From assembly GCF_000378465.1 (NCBI RefSeq), contig NZ_KB899928.1:1-64000 (forward strand): a DNA stretch of 64,000 nucleotides, read 5' to 3'. Numbering within the stretch: the stretch's first letter is position 1; the number at the start of each line of letters is the position of its first letter. The notes beneath the pieces were generated by a model. The model saw only the letters and a list, made by a program, of their open reading frames with translations. It was not told where the DNA came from and did not search any database. Of the stretch, positions 8,791 to 19,675 are shown piece by piece. This DNA comes from Elioraea tepidiphila DSM 17972. GTDB taxonomy: Bacteria > Pseudomonadota > Alphaproteobacteria > Acetobacterales > Acetobacteraceae. The position numbers and the translations under genes are program-made.

Positions 8791-9533
8791 GCCCGGTCGT
8801 CACCATGCGCGCGGTGAACAAGCGCTACGGCCCGCTCACGGTGCTCGATCGCGTCTCGCTGGAAGTTGCGCGTGGCGAACGCATCGTCGTCTGCGGGCCT
8901 TCCGGGTCGGGCAAATCCACGCTTGTCTCCTGCATCAACGGCCTCGTGGATCATGACGAGGGTCGCATCGTCGTGGACGGGATCGAGGTCAGCCGTGCCG
9001 CCGGCACGCTGCCCGCCGTGCGCAAGCGCGTCGCGATGGTGTTCCAGCAGTTCAACCTGTTCCCGCATCTGACTGCGCTCGAGAACTGCACGGTCGGGCC
9101 GGAGCTCGCGCTCGGCATCGGCAAGGCCGAGGCGCGCGCAAGCGCGATGGCGCTGCTCGAACGGGTGCGTATCCCGGAACAGGCGCACAAATACCCGGCC
9201 CAGCTCTCCGGCGGGCAGCAGCAGCGCGTGGCGATCGCGCGCGCGCTGGCGATGCGCCCGCAGGTGATGCTGTTCGACGAGCCGACCTCGGCGCTCGACC
9301 CGGAAATGATCCGCGAGGTGCTGGACGTGATGGTCGAACTGGCGGATACCGGCATGACCATGATCGTCGTCACGCATGAGATGGGGTTTGCGCGCGAGGT
9401 CGCGCATCGCATCCTGTTCATGGATTTCGGCCGCGTGCTGCAGGACGCGCCCCCCGAGCGCTTCTTCGCCGCCCCGGCGACCGACCGTGCGCGCGAGTTC
9501 CTCTCCCACATTCTCCGCAAGGATGCCGCATGA
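8787..9533 (+). CDS. aapP: Amino-acid ABC transporter ATP-binding protein (AapP/GlnQ-like)
   Basis: A 248-residue ATPase of the polar amino-acid family. Walker A is GPSGSGKSTL near residue 37, the signature is LSGGQQQR, Walker B is VMLFDEP followed by TSALDPEM, and the switch His is in VVTHEMGFAREV; the last is the hallmark of GlnQ/AapP ATPases. The start is fixed by the ATGA overlap with the upstream permease, and the stop overlaps the GntR gene by 4 bp. It energises import by the AapJQM proteins. Confidence 0.93.
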   Translation: MSPVVTMRAVNKRYGPLTVLDRVSLEVARGERIVVCGPSGSGKSTLVSCINGLVDHDEGRIVVDGIEVSRAAGTLPAVRKRVAMVFQQFNLFPHLTALENCTVGPELALGIGKAEARASAMALLERVRIPEQAHKYPAQLSGGQQQRVAIARALAMRPQVMLFDEPTSALDPEMIREVLDVMVELADTGMTMIVVTHEMGFAREVAHRILFMDFGRVLQDAPPERFFAAPATDRAREFLSHILRKDAA

Positions 9534-10234
9534 GCCGGCGCGCCTATGCGGTCTTCACCGCGGTCGAGCACACGACGCTGCGCGATCACGCCTATGCGCG
9601 GCTGCGCGAGGCGCTGATGACGGGACGATTCGATCCGGGCGAGCATTTGACCATCCGAGGTCTGGCCGCCGCGTTCGGCGTCTCGCCGACGCCGATCCGC
9701 GAGGCGGTCGGCCGGCTTGCGGCCGAGGGGGCGATCGAGGCCGAGCCGAACAAGTGGATGCGCGTGCCCCGGCTGTCGGCGGAGGAGTTGCGGGAGTTGC
9801 GCGACATCCGCGTCGCCCTGGAGGGCCTCGCGACCGAGCGCGCGGCCGGGCTGATCACGCCCGCGGAACTGGCCGAGGTGAAGCGCTACGATGCCGAGAT
9901 CGTCGCGCTGCGTCCGGCTGGCGACTGGAAGGCGATGATGCCCTGGATCAACCGGCTGCATTTCGCGATCTACCGCGCCTCGCGCATGCCGGCGCTGGTG
10001 CGGATGATCGAGGGGCTGTGGCTGCGTGCGGCTCCGCAGGCGACGCGCCTGTTCCCGGGCTACACGCAGACCGAACGCGGCACGTTGCGGGCGGCGACCA
10101 TCCGTGCGCTCGCGCGCCACGACGCGGCCTCGGCACGGCGCAGCATGGAGGCGGATGTCGGCAACGCACTCGACTATCTCATCGGGCTTGCCGAGGCGGA
10201 GGAGGCTGCGCAGGCGGCAACGCAGGCGCCGTGA
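9530..10234 (+). CDS. GntR-family transcriptional regulator (FCD/FadR subfamily)
   Basis: A 234-residue regulator. An N-terminal winged helix-turn-helix holds the GntR pattern FDPGEHLTIRGLAAAFGVSPTPIREAVGRL, seen here around residues 34-65. An all-helical FCD ligand-binding domain follows, with metal-binding-type His and Arg/Asp residues (INRLHFAIYRAS). It is the last gene of the operon starting at 1668 and overlaps aapP by 4 bp, so it likely controls this operon in response to the imported amino acid or a catabolite. The palindrome at 1594-1605 is a candidate operator. Confidence 0.9.
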   Translation: MSRRAYAVFTAVEHTTLRDHAYARLREALMTGRFDPGEHLTIRGLAAAFGVSPTPIREAVGRLAAEGAIEAEPNKWMRVPRLSAEELRELRDIRVALEGLATERAAGLITPAELAEVKRYDAEIVALRPAGDWKAMMPWINRLHFAIYRASRMPALVRMIEGLWLRAAPQATRLFPGYTQTERGTLRAATIRALARHDAASARRSMEADVGNALDYLIGLAEAEEAAQAATQAP

Positions 10235-10448
10235 CGGTCGAGCGCTGATCCGATGCCGGCTTCAGGACAGACGGCACGTTGCGCATGGTCCGGATGTGTT
10301 CTGGAGCGGTGGCCGGTGTCGGTCGCAGCGTGCCGAGGTGATTCAGCCGAGATCCACGACGCAGAACATGGAACCCGGGGCCGTCGTTCACGCTGCAACG
10401 CTCATCGCAGGCTTCAGGTGGTGCCCATCGAACCGTCACGACCGCGGG
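10235..10448. other. 214-bp convergent intergenic region, no gene supported
   Basis: This lies between the convergent GntR gene and the zinc dehydrogenase. Short frames exist on both strands but none has a ribosome-binding site or a recognisable domain, and no tRNA cloverleaf or terminator with a T-run is visible. It may be the remains of a lost gene or mobile element. Confidence 0.4.
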
Positions 10449-11450
10449 TCATGAATGCGGGCGGAGCAGGATCTTGGGCGCCGATGCGCGTCCCGAGGCG
10501 AGCTCTGCGAAGGCAGCCGCGCCGTCGGAAAGCGGCCGTTCGTCCACCCAGGCGAGGTCGCCAAGCGTGCCATCGGCCAGCGCGGTGAGGGCCGCGACCA
10601 GGTCGGCGCGCGTGTAGCAGTAGCTGCCGAGCACGGCGACCTCCTGGAGCGTCATGCGCCGCGCATCGAAGCCACCCTCGTTGTCCTGGAGTCCGATATG
10701 CAGCAGCACCCCGCCTGATGCGACGGCGGCACTTGCCATGCGGCGCGTGACCGTACTGCCCACCGCATCGAACACGAGATCGAAGCTGCCGTCCTCCGGC
10801 GGCGCGGTCCGTGGATCGAACGGATCGGCGGCCTCGGCGCGAAGGACCGTGGCGCGCCGTCCTGCACCGGTCTCGGCCAGCCGTATTCCGCGCACGCCCC
10901 AGGCGCGCAGATAGAGCGCGGCGAGCAGCCCGATCGCGCCGCCGCCGATCACCAGCGTGCGCGCTTCGGCGATCGGGCGAGCGAGGGCGCGCGCGGACAG
11001 ATGCAGCGCATGCAGCACGCAGGCGGCAGGCTCGGTGAGTGCTGCGGCAATGTCGGAGGCGTGGTCCGGCACCGCGATCAGGTTCGTCTCCGGCACGGCC
11101 ACACTCTCGGCGAAGCAGCCAGGGAACTGCATCCCGAGCATCCTGCGCTCGGGGCAGAGATGTGTCCTCCCCTCGGCGCAGCGCGCGCAGCGGCCGCAGG
11201 GGATCAGCGGGTTGATGACGACGCGGCGCCCATCGGGCAGGCGACCGACCGCCTCGTGGCCGAGGATCAAGGGCGGAACCCGGCGCGGATCGTGGCCGTG
11301 ATAGGCGTGCAGGTCGCTGCCGCAAATCCCGGCCGCATCCACCTGCACGATCCTGTCGGCGGCAGCGCTCGCCGTCGCCTCCGGCACCTCGCGCAGCGCC
11401 AGGGAGTCCGCACCGAGATAGACCAAGGCCCTCATCGATCGCCCGTTCAT
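10449..11450 (-). CDS. Zinc-dependent alcohol dehydrogenase (MDR family; HpsO/P-type role proposed)
   Basis: A 333-residue medium-chain dehydrogenase. The catalytic zinc site is shown by AAGICGSDLHAYHG and ILGHEAVGRL, the structural zinc site by the four cysteines of CGRCARCAEGRTHLC, and the NAD(P) site by VIGGGAIGLLAA. It is last in the sulfonate-type operon and its start overlaps the SDR stop by 4 bp (MRALV at 11435 is an alternative start). By itself it resembles L-idonate/sorbitol dehydrogenases. Beside a HisD-family enzyme and an SDR it fits the second secondary-alcohol dehydrogenase of sulfopropanediol degradation; that assignment is inferred from context. Confidence 0.85.
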   Translation of the reverse strand: MNGRSMRALVYLGADSLALREVPEATASAAADRIVQVDAAGICGSDLHAYHGHDPRRVPPLILGHEAVGRLPDGRRVVINPLIPCGRCARCAEGRTHLCPERRMLGMQFPGCFAESVAVPETNLIAVPDHASDIAAALTEPAACVLHALHLSARALARPIAEARTLVIGGGAIGLLAALYLRAWGVRGIRLAETGAGRRATVLRAEAADPFDPRTAPPEDGSFDLVFDAVGSTVTRRMASAAVASGGVLLHIGLQDNEGGFDARRMTLQEVAVLGSYCYTRADLVAALTALADGTLGDLAWVDERPLSDGAAAFAELASGRASAPKILLRPHS

Positions 11451-12205
11451 TTCGCGGTGAAGCCACCATCGACGAACAGCACCTGTCCGGTGATGTAGTC
11501 GGAGGCCGGCGAGCAGAGGAAGATGGCCGCGCCTTTCAGATCGTCCAATTTCCCGTTGCGGCCCAGGCAGGTTGCCGCGGCGAGACGATCCGCCCGGTCG
11601 GCATCGGCGAATACCGGGCCGGTCAGCGCCGTCGGGAAGAAGCCCGGCGCGATGGCGTTGCAGGTGACGCCGAACCGACCCCAGGCCTCGGCCATGGCAC
11701 GCGTGAGCTGCGCCACGCCACCCTTTGCCGCGCCGTAGGGGATGCTGTCCGGCATCGCGCGCACCGACTGGAGCGAGGCGATCGTCAGGATACGGCCCCA
11801 GCCGCGCTCCCGCATCGCCGGCAGCAGATGCCGCGACAGGAAGAACGGCGCAGCGAGCATGGACTCGAGCTGCGCGTCCCAGGCCTCCGCCGTGACCTGA
11901 TCCCAGGACTGACGCGCGTTGAGACCGGCGGCGTGGACGACGATGTCCGGCGGACCAAAAGGCGCGACGGCATCCGCGGCGAGCGTTGTGAGCCCCCGCC
12001 GATCGGCGACATCGCCTGCAACGGCGGCGGCGCGGCCGCCGAGTGCCTCTGCCGCCTCGGCCAGCACGTCCTCGCGCCGCCCGACCAGCACCACGGCAGC
12101 GCCCGCCTCGTGCAAGGCCTCGGCGATCGCGCGGCCGATGCCGGAACCGCCGCCGGTGACGAGTGCGACGCGTCCATCCAACCGAAACCGGTCCAGCACC
12201 GCCAC
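11447..12205 (-). CDS. Short-chain dehydrogenase/reductase (SDR; HpsO/P-type role proposed)
   Basis: A classical SDR of about 252 residues. The cofactor motif is VTGGGSGIGRAIAE, NAG is represented by HAAGLN, the catalytic Ser is in IASLQS, and the YxxxK motif is YGAAKGG. GTG at 12205 is chosen as start: it follows the upstream stop (12213) by 7 bp with GAGG upstream; the GTG at 12199 is also possible, while the frame open to 12292 overlaps the upstream gene. The C-terminus GQVLFVDGGFT is typical. It likely oxidises the C2 hydroxyl of the compound whose C3 hydroxyl is handled by the HisD-family enzyme. Confidence 0.87.
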   Translation of the reverse strand: MAVLDRFRLDGRVALVTGGGSGIGRAIAEALHEAGAAVVLVGRREDVLAEAAEALGGRAAAVAGDVADRRGLTTLAADAVAPFGPPDIVVHAAGLNARQSWDQVTAEAWDAQLESMLAAPFFLSRHLLPAMRERGWGRILTIASLQSVRAMPDSIPYGAAKGGVAQLTRAMAEAWGRFGVTCNAIAPGFFPTALTGPVFADADRADRLAAATCLGRNGKLDDLKGAAIFLCSPASDYITGQVLFVDGGFTAK

Positions 12206-12212
12206 GACGGTC

Positions 12213-14621
<2,409 letters not shown>

Positions 14622-15416
14622 TCAGTCGTCGGGGCGGATCTGGTCGCGCAGCAGGCGCCAGACCTGGGTGCGCAGATGGGTGAACGACGCCAGGTCCATC
14701 ACCTGGTCGATCGGGCGGGAATCCCAGTCCTCGGCCTCGCGGGTCGGCCGGATGTCGATGATCTCGCGCAGCCGTCCGGGATCGCGCGCGAGCACCACGA
14801 CGCGGTCGGCGAGATACACGGCCTCGTCCACCGCATGGGTGATGAACAGCACCGTGCGCGGCTCCTTGCGTGTAAGCCGCACGAGCTCCTCCTGCATGAC
14901 CGTGCGCGTCTGCGCATCGAGCGCGCCGAAGGGCTCGTCCATCAGCAGCACGTCGGGCTCGATCGCGTAGGAGCGCGCGATCGCCACGCGCTGCTGCATC
15001 CCGCCCGAGAGCTGGTGCGGGAAGCGGTCCTCGGTCCCTTCCATCGACATCAGCTTCAGGTAGTGCGCGACGATCTCGTCCTGGCGCGCGCGCGGCACGC
15101 CCTTGCAGCGCAGCCCGAAGGCGATGTTCTCGCGCACGGTCTTCCACGGAAACAGCGCGAATTGCTGGAACACCACCGCGCGGTCGGGGCCGGGGGCCGT
15201 GACTTCGCGCCCACCGACCCGCACGCTCCCTTCGCTCGGATGATCGAGCCCCGCGGCCATGCGCATCAGCGTGGTCTTGCCGCTTCCCGATGGCCCCACG
15301 ACGGCGACGAACTCGCGCTCGGCGACCGCCAGGCTGACATCGCGGATCGCGACGAACGGCGTGCCCGAGCGGGTCGGGAACGATTTCGTCACGTTGTCGA
15401 AGCGGATATCCTTCAT
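14622..15416 (-). CDS. ABC transporter ATP-binding protein (SsuB/TauB-like)
   Basis: A 264-residue ATPase. Walker A is GPSGSGKTTL near residue 40, the Q-loop is VFQQFALFPW, the signature is LSGGMQQR, and Walker B is VLLMDEPFGALDAQTR, the form found in nitrate/sulfonate/taurine importers. The switch motif is LFITHAVDEAVYLADRV. It lies 10 bp downstream of the second permease and 28 bp upstream of the binding-protein gene. Confidence 0.92.
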   Translation of the reverse strand: MKDIRFDNVTKSFPTRSGTPFVAIRDVSLAVAEREFVAVVGPSGSGKTTLMRMAAGLDHPSEGSVRVGGREVTAPGPDRAVVFQQFALFPWKTVRENIAFGLRCKGVPRARQDEIVAHYLKLMSMEGTEDRFPHQLSGGMQQRVAIARSYAIEPDVLLMDEPFGALDAQTRTVMQEELVRLTRKEPRTVLFITHAVDEAVYLADRVVVLARDPGRLREIIDIRPTREAEDWDSRPIDQVMDLASFTHLRTQVWRLLRDQIRPDD

Positions 15417-15426
15417 GCGCCCCCCC

Positions 15427-16218
15427 TCAGGCCTGGCCCCAGCGGGACTTCACGAGCCGCTCGGCGCGGCGCAGGGCGACGTCGATCGCGAGCCCGATCA
15501 CGCCGACCGAAAGCATGCCCGCCATGACGATGGCGGGGGCGAGATTGCTCTGCGCCTGCACCATCACGTAGCCGATGCCCGCCGAGGCGACGATCAGCTC
15601 GGCGCCGACCAGCGACTGCCAGGCGAGCCCGGCGGAGACACGGAGGCCCGCGACGATCGACGGCAGCGCGCCGGGCAGCAGCACCTCGGCCATGATGCGG
15701 AAGCCCCCCGCGCCGAGCGTCTGCGCCGCCTCGACGAGCCGCACCTCCACCAGCTTGGCGCCGCGATAGGCGTTGATGAGGCAGGGCGGGAAGGCGCCGG
15801 CGAAGATCACCATCACCGGCCCGCCGATGCCGGTGCCGAACCACAGGGCCGCGAACGGCACCCAGGCGAGCGGGGCGATGAAGCGCAGCGCCTCGAAGAT
15901 CGGCGAGACGATGTCGTCGAGCAGCCGGAACCGGCCCATCGCGAGGCCGAGCGGCACGCCGATCGCGGCGGCGAGGCCGAAGCCCATGGCGAAGCGGCCG
16001 AGGCTCGCGACGATGTGCTGGAGCAGGGTGTGGCCGGCGAAGGGCTCGAAGGCGAGCTGCCACGCGGTGCCGATCACGGCGATCGGCGAGGGCAGGGTCT
16101 GTGGCGAGACCGCGCCCGACATCGCGAGCAGCTGCCAGCCGCCGAAGAACAGCACGGCGCCGGCGACCGAGAGCAGCATGAGCTCGCGCGGGTGCGGCGC
16201 GCGGTCGGCGATCGTCAT
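15427..16218 (-). CDS. ABC transporter permease (SsuC/TauC-like), second copy
   Basis: A 263-residue six-helix permease. The ATG at 16218 overlaps the stop of the first permease (ATGA), which fixes the start; the frame continues upstream but is antisense-quality. SLGRFAMGFGLAAAIGVPLGLAMG and the EAA loop EAAQTLGAGGFRIMAEVLLPGALP are characteristic of the SsuC/TauC family, as is GLAWQSLVGAELIVASAGIGYV. Having two different SsuC-type permeases rather than one implies a heterodimeric channel. Confidence 0.9.
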   Translation of the reverse strand: MTIADRAPHPRELMLLSVAGAVLFFGGWQLLAMSGAVSPQTLPSPIAVIGTAWQLAFEPFAGHTLLQHIVASLGRFAMGFGLAAAIGVPLGLAMGRFRLLDDIVSPIFEALRFIAPLAWVPFAALWFGTGIGGPVMVIFAGAFPPCLINAYRGAKLVEVRLVEAAQTLGAGGFRIMAEVLLPGALPSIVAGLRVSAGLAWQSLVGAELIVASAGIGYVMVQAQSNLAPAIVMAGMLSVGVIGLAIDVALRRAERLVKSRWGQA

Positions 16219-17057
16219 GAACGCCACGGAATCAGCCTCCGTTCGGCAACCGCGACGAGGCGGGTGGTGAGCGCGCCGAGCACGCCGACCGCGAGCATCG
16301 CCACCGCGATCATCGGCGGGTTGATGTCGCGATAGGCGGCATCGAGCACACGGCCGAGGCCGAAAAAGGCACCGACGAGCTCGGCGGCGACCAGCGTGGT
16401 CCACGACGCCTGGAGCGAGAGCCGGAGCCCCGTGAACATCATCGGCAGGCTGCCCGGGATGATCACCTCCCACAGCAGGCGGAGTTCGCCCGCGCCATGC
16501 ACCCGCGCGGCGGCGATCAGTGTGCGGTCGACGCCGCGTACGCCGGTCCAGGTATTGATCACGGAGGGCACGAAGGCAGCGAACCAGATCACCAGGATCT
16601 TCGCCGCATCGCCGAGGCCGAGCCAGACGATCGCGAGCGGGATCCAGGCAAGCGGCGGGATCGGGCGGACCAGCAGGAAGGCGGGGTTCAGCAGCGCCTC
16701 CGCGCGGTGCGAGACGCCCATCAGCAGGCCGAGCGGCACCCCCGTCGCGATCGCGACCAGGAAGCCCATGATGACGAGGCGGGTGCTGTACCAGGCCTGG
16801 GTGATGAGCGTGCCGCCCGCGTAGCCGTCGATTGCGATCTGCACGAAGGCGGCCCAGAACTCCGCGGGTGCGGGGAAGCGGTGCGGGCCGATCACGCCGG
16901 TGATGTCGGTCAGCAGCCACCAGAGCGCGAAGGTGCCGATCAGGCTCGCGAGCCCGATCCGGACGCGACGGCTGATCCGCCATCCGGGCGAACGCCGCGC
17001 GGCCGCACCGGGGCGGATGGTGGCGTTGGTCGGTTCTGCCTGTGGCAGGCCGTGCAC
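16215..17057 (-). CDS. ABC transporter permease (SsuC/TauC-like), first gene of operon
   Basis: A 280-residue permease with helices at GLASLIGTFALWWLL and LVIMGFLVAIATGVPLGLL, and the EAA loop AAARVHGAGELRLLWEVIIPG. GTG at 17057 is the likely start because GGGGAGGG lies nine bases upstream; the in-frame ATG at 17099 would place the coding region inside a perfect GC hairpin (17076-17098), which looks like untranslated leader. It heads a seven-gene minus-strand operon (two permeases, ATPase, binding protein, HisD-family, SDR, MDR) divergent from the LacI regulator. Confidence 0.88.
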   Translation of the reverse strand: MHGLPQAEPTNATIRPGAAARRSPGWRISRRVRIGLASLIGTFALWWLLTDITGVIGPHRFPAPAEFWAAFVQIAIDGYAGGTLITQAWYSTRLVIMGFLVAIATGVPLGLLMGVSHRAEALLNPAFLLVRPIPPLAWIPLAIVWLGLGDAAKILVIWFAAFVPSVINTWTGVRGVDRTLIAAARVHGAGELRLLWEVIIPGSLPMMFTGLRLSLQASWTTLVAAELVGAFFGLGRVLDAAYRDINPPMIAVAMLAVGVLGALTTRLVAVAERRLIPWRS

Positions 17058-17075
17058 CGGTTCGTTCCCTCCCCG

Positions 17076-17098
17076 CCGGCCCTTTTTTTGGGCCGGCA
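17076..17098. repeat. Perfect GC-rich hairpin with A/T7 loop in operon leader
   Basis: GCCGGCCC (17076-17083), seven T, then GGGCCGGC (17091-17098): an exact 8-bp inverted repeat around a homopolymer. It sits 18 bp upstream of the GTG of the first permease, between the operator at 17102 and the start. It could be a leader hairpin on the minus-strand transcript, which would show an A7 loop. Confidence 0.5.
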
Positions 17099-17101
17099 TT
17101 C

Positions 17102-17117
17102 TGAAAGCGGTTACATT
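17102..17117. promoter_or_regulatory. LacI-type operator, site 1
   Basis: TGAAAGCGGTTACATT matches site 2 (17201) at 13 of 16 positions. The inner TGAAAGC-GGTTACA is an imperfect dyad around a central CG, the layout typical of LacI-family operators. It lies upstream of the sulfonate-type operon. Confidence 0.6.
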
Positions 17118-17200
17118 CTTCGGTGGTGGATAGGCTTCTGTCAACACCGAATGAACGCCAACACTGGCTTCAGACCGGAGTGTTTTCTCGCCAGAGGCGA

Positions 17201-17216
17201 TGAAATCGATTACAAT
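17201..17216. promoter_or_regulatory. LacI-type operator, site 2
   Basis: TGAAATCGATTACAAT; the first 14 bases form a dyad with six of seven pairs symmetric around CG. It ends 6 bp before the regulator's ATG, so binding here would block expression of the regulator itself. The sites start 99 bp apart, a distance compatible with looping. Confidence 0.65.
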
Positions 17217-17222
17217 TCCTGG

Positions 17223-18305
17223 ATGCGCGATGCCGCCGTGACGATCCGCGACGTTGCCCAGGCCGCCGGCGTCTCCGTGGCCACGGTCAGCCGCGTGTTC
17301 AACCGGCCCGATCTCGTCACCGCCGCATTGCGCGCGCGCGTGCTCACCACCGCCGAGCGGCTCGGCTATGTCGCCTACGGCGCGGCGCGCGCGCTTGCCT
17401 CCGGGCGCAGCCGCGCCATCGGTGCGATCGTGCCGACGCTCGACAACCAGGTGTTCGCCGTCTGCATCGATGCGTTGCAACAACGGCTCGATGCGCACGG
17501 CTTCGCGCTCCTGGTCGCCTCGGCCGGATACGACGCCGCGCGCGAGACCCGCGAGGTGCGGCTGCTGCTCGAGCGGGGCATCGACGGCCTGATGCTGGTC
17601 GGCGCCGAGCACCCGCCGGCGGTGTGGGCATTGCTTGGCCGCCGCGCGCCCGCCGTGCCCGCGGTCGTGACCTGGACGAGCGCGGCCGCGGACATTCCCG
17701 TGCCCTGCATCGGCTTCGACAATGCTGCCGCTGCGCGCCGCATCGTCGCGCATCTGCTCGAACTCGGCCATCGCCGCATCGCCATGGTGGCCGGGCCGAC
17801 CGTCGGCAATGACCGCGCCGCGGCGCGGGTCGCGGGCGTCCGCGCCGCACTCGCAGCGTCCGGCCTCACCCTCGCACCACCCTATCTCTCCGAGCGCCCC
17901 TACACCGTTCCGGACGGGCATGCCGCAGCCCTGGCGCTGCTCTCCTTGCCGGACCCGCCGACCGCGATCGTCTGCGGAAACGATCATCTGGCGCTCGGCG
18001 CGCTTGCCGGTGCGCGGGCACTTGGCCTTTCGGTGCCGCGCGACCTCTCGATCACCGGCTTCGATGACCTCGATTTCGCCGCCTATGCCGAACCGCCTCT
18101 CACCACCGTGCGGGTTCCGGCGGCGGAGATGGGGCAGCGGGCCGCGGAGTATCTCGCTGCGGCCGCCATCGGCCCGGCACCTCTGCTCGGAACCGTGCTG
18201 GAGGCACCCGTGATGCTGCGCGCGTCGACGGCTCGGCCGCCCTCGCGCCTGCCTGCAGCCCTGCGGCCGCCGCGCTGCGATCGTCCGGCATCGGCTCTGC
18301 GCTGA
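17223..18305 (+). CDS. LacI-family transcriptional regulator
   Basis: A 360-residue regulator. The DNA-binding head is VTIRDVAQAAGVSVATVSRVFN, seen near residues 6-27, followed by a periplasmic-binding-protein-like effector domain (IGAIVPTLDNQVFA, CGNDHLALGALAGARALG, ITGFDDLDFA). ATG at 17223 gives the usual N-terminus, though no Shine-Dalgarno is visible; 17151 is an alternative in-frame ATG. It is divergent from the sulfonate-type operon and two matching operators lie between, so it most likely represses both that operon and itself until an inducer is bound. The C-terminal 25 residues are Pro/Arg-rich and unlike the family. Confidence 0.92.
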   Translation: MRDAAVTIRDVAQAAGVSVATVSRVFNRPDLVTAALRARVLTTAERLGYVAYGAARALASGRSRAIGAIVPTLDNQVFAVCIDALQQRLDAHGFALLVASAGYDAARETREVRLLLERGIDGLMLVGAEHPPAVWALLGRRAPAVPAVVTWTSAAADIPVPCIGFDNAAAARRIVAHLLELGHRRIAMVAGPTVGNDRAAARVAGVRAALAASGLTLAPPYLSERPYTVPDGHAAALALLSLPDPPTAIVCGNDHLALGALAGARALGLSVPRDLSITGFDDLDFAAYAEPPLTTVRVPAAEMGQRAAEYLAAAAIGPAPLLGTVLEAPVMLRASTARPPSRLPAALRPPRCDRPASALR

Positions 18306-18420
18306 GGGGGCGGCACCTGTGACCGCGCCGGTCAGCGCGATGTCGGTGGAGATCGAACCGCGTGACGGAGTGCGCTAGAGTGCCGCCGCCAACGGGGAAG
18401 AGGACACAGGAGGGACACCG

Positions 18421-19635
18421 ATGACGCGAACCACCCGACGGTCCGTGCTGCTCGGTACCGCGGGCGCGCTCGCCGCGCCCGCGCTGATCCGCGCGCAGGG
18501 CACCCAGCCGATCCGCATCGGCGAGATCAACAGCTACACCGCCTTGCCCGCCTTCACCTTGCCTTACCGCAACGGTTGGCAGCTTCGCGTCGAGGAGATC
18601 AACGCGGCAGGTGGCGTGCTCGGCCGGCCGCTGGAGGTCGTGTGGCGCGACGATGCCGGGCGGCCGCAGGACGCTGTGCGTCTCGCGGGTGAACTGCTCG
18701 ACAATGAGCGGGTCGATCTGATCGCGGGGACGTTCTTCAGCCATGTCGGACTCGCGGTCGCGGATTTCGCCGCGCAGCGTCGGCGTCTGTTCGTCGCCTC
18801 CGAGCCGTTGACCGACCAGCTCGTCTGGGAGAAGGGCAACGCCTACACGTTCCGGTTGCGTCCCAGCACCTACATGCAGGCGGCGATGCTGGTCGAGGAG
18901 GCGGCCAAGCTGCCGGCGAAGCGCTGGGTCACGGTCTCCCCCAACTATGAGTACGGCCAGTCGGCGGTGAAGTGGTTCAAGCAGCTGTTGTCGGCGAAGC
19001 GACCGGATGTGGAGTTCGTCGCCGAACAGTGGCCCGCGCTCGGGCGGATCGACGCCGGCGCGACCGTGACCGCGCTGGCACAGGCGCGGCCCGAGGCCAT
19101 CTACAACGTCACCTTCGGTCCGGACCTGACGAACTTCGTGCGGCAGGGCAATACGCGCGGGCTGTTCGAGCGGCGCAGCGTGGTCAGCCTGCTGACCGGC
19201 GAGCCCGAGTATCTCGATCCGCTGGCGGACGAGACGCCGGAGGGCTGGATCGTCACCGGCTATCCGTGGGACCAGGTCAACACACCGGAGCACGTGGCGT
19301 TCCGCACCGCCTATCAGCGCCGCTTCAACGACTATCCGCGGCTCGGCACCGTCGTGGGCTACGACACGATCACGGCGATCGCCGAGTGCATCAAGCGGGC
19401 GGGATCGACCGAGACCGAGCGGATGGTGGCGGCGATGAGGGATCTGCCCTTCGGCTCGCCCTTCGGGCGCTGCGTGTTCCGGGGGATCGACCACCAGTCC
19501 ACGCTCGGCGCCTTCGTCGGCAAGACGGCGTTGCGCAACAACAAGGGCACGATGGTGGACTGGCGCTACGCCGACGGCGCCAACTACCTGCCGCCGGACG
19601 ACGAGGTGCGGAGGATGCGCCCGCAGGCCGCGTGA
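18421..19635 (+). CDS. ABC transporter substrate-binding protein, branched-chain amino acid/amide (LivK) type
   Basis: A 404-residue type I periplasmic binding protein. A Tat-type N-terminus (TRRSVLLGTAGALAAPALIRAQ) leads into IRIGEINSYT; VEEINAAGGVLGRPLEVVWRDDAG is the family signature of LivK/UrtA/AmiC-like proteins. GGAGG precedes the ATG. No LivHMGF genes are in the window, so it is an orphan. It lies 40 bp upstream of the FAD oxidase in the phosphonate unit and may capture a related amino-phosphonate or serve as a sensor; that role is inferred only from position. Confidence 0.85.
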   Translation: MTRTTRRSVLLGTAGALAAPALIRAQGTQPIRIGEINSYTALPAFTLPYRNGWQLRVEEINAAGGVLGRPLEVVWRDDAGRPQDAVRLAGELLDNERVDLIAGTFFSHVGLAVADFAAQRRRLFVASEPLTDQLVWEKGNAYTFRLRPSTYMQAAMLVEEAAKLPAKRWVTVSPNYEYGQSAVKWFKQLLSAKRPDVEFVAEQWPALGRIDAGATVTALAQARPEAIYNVTFGPDLTNFVRQGNTRGLFERRSVVSLLTGEPEYLDPLADETPEGWIVTGYPWDQVNTPEHVAFRTAYQRRFNDYPRLGTVVGYDTITAIAECIKRAGSTETERMVAAMRDLPFGSPFGRCVFRGIDHQSTLGAFVGKTALRNNKGTMVDWRYADGANYLPPDDEVRRMRPQAA

Positions 19636-19675
19636 GGCCTGTGCGACCGCTCGGTCTCATCGACCGCCTCGGTTG

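Noticed and set aside
18306-18420. Pho box or clear -35/-10 promoter ahead of the LivK-like gene
   Set aside because: Loose CTGT-like matches occur but not at 11-bp pitch, and no spaced hexamer pair stood out.
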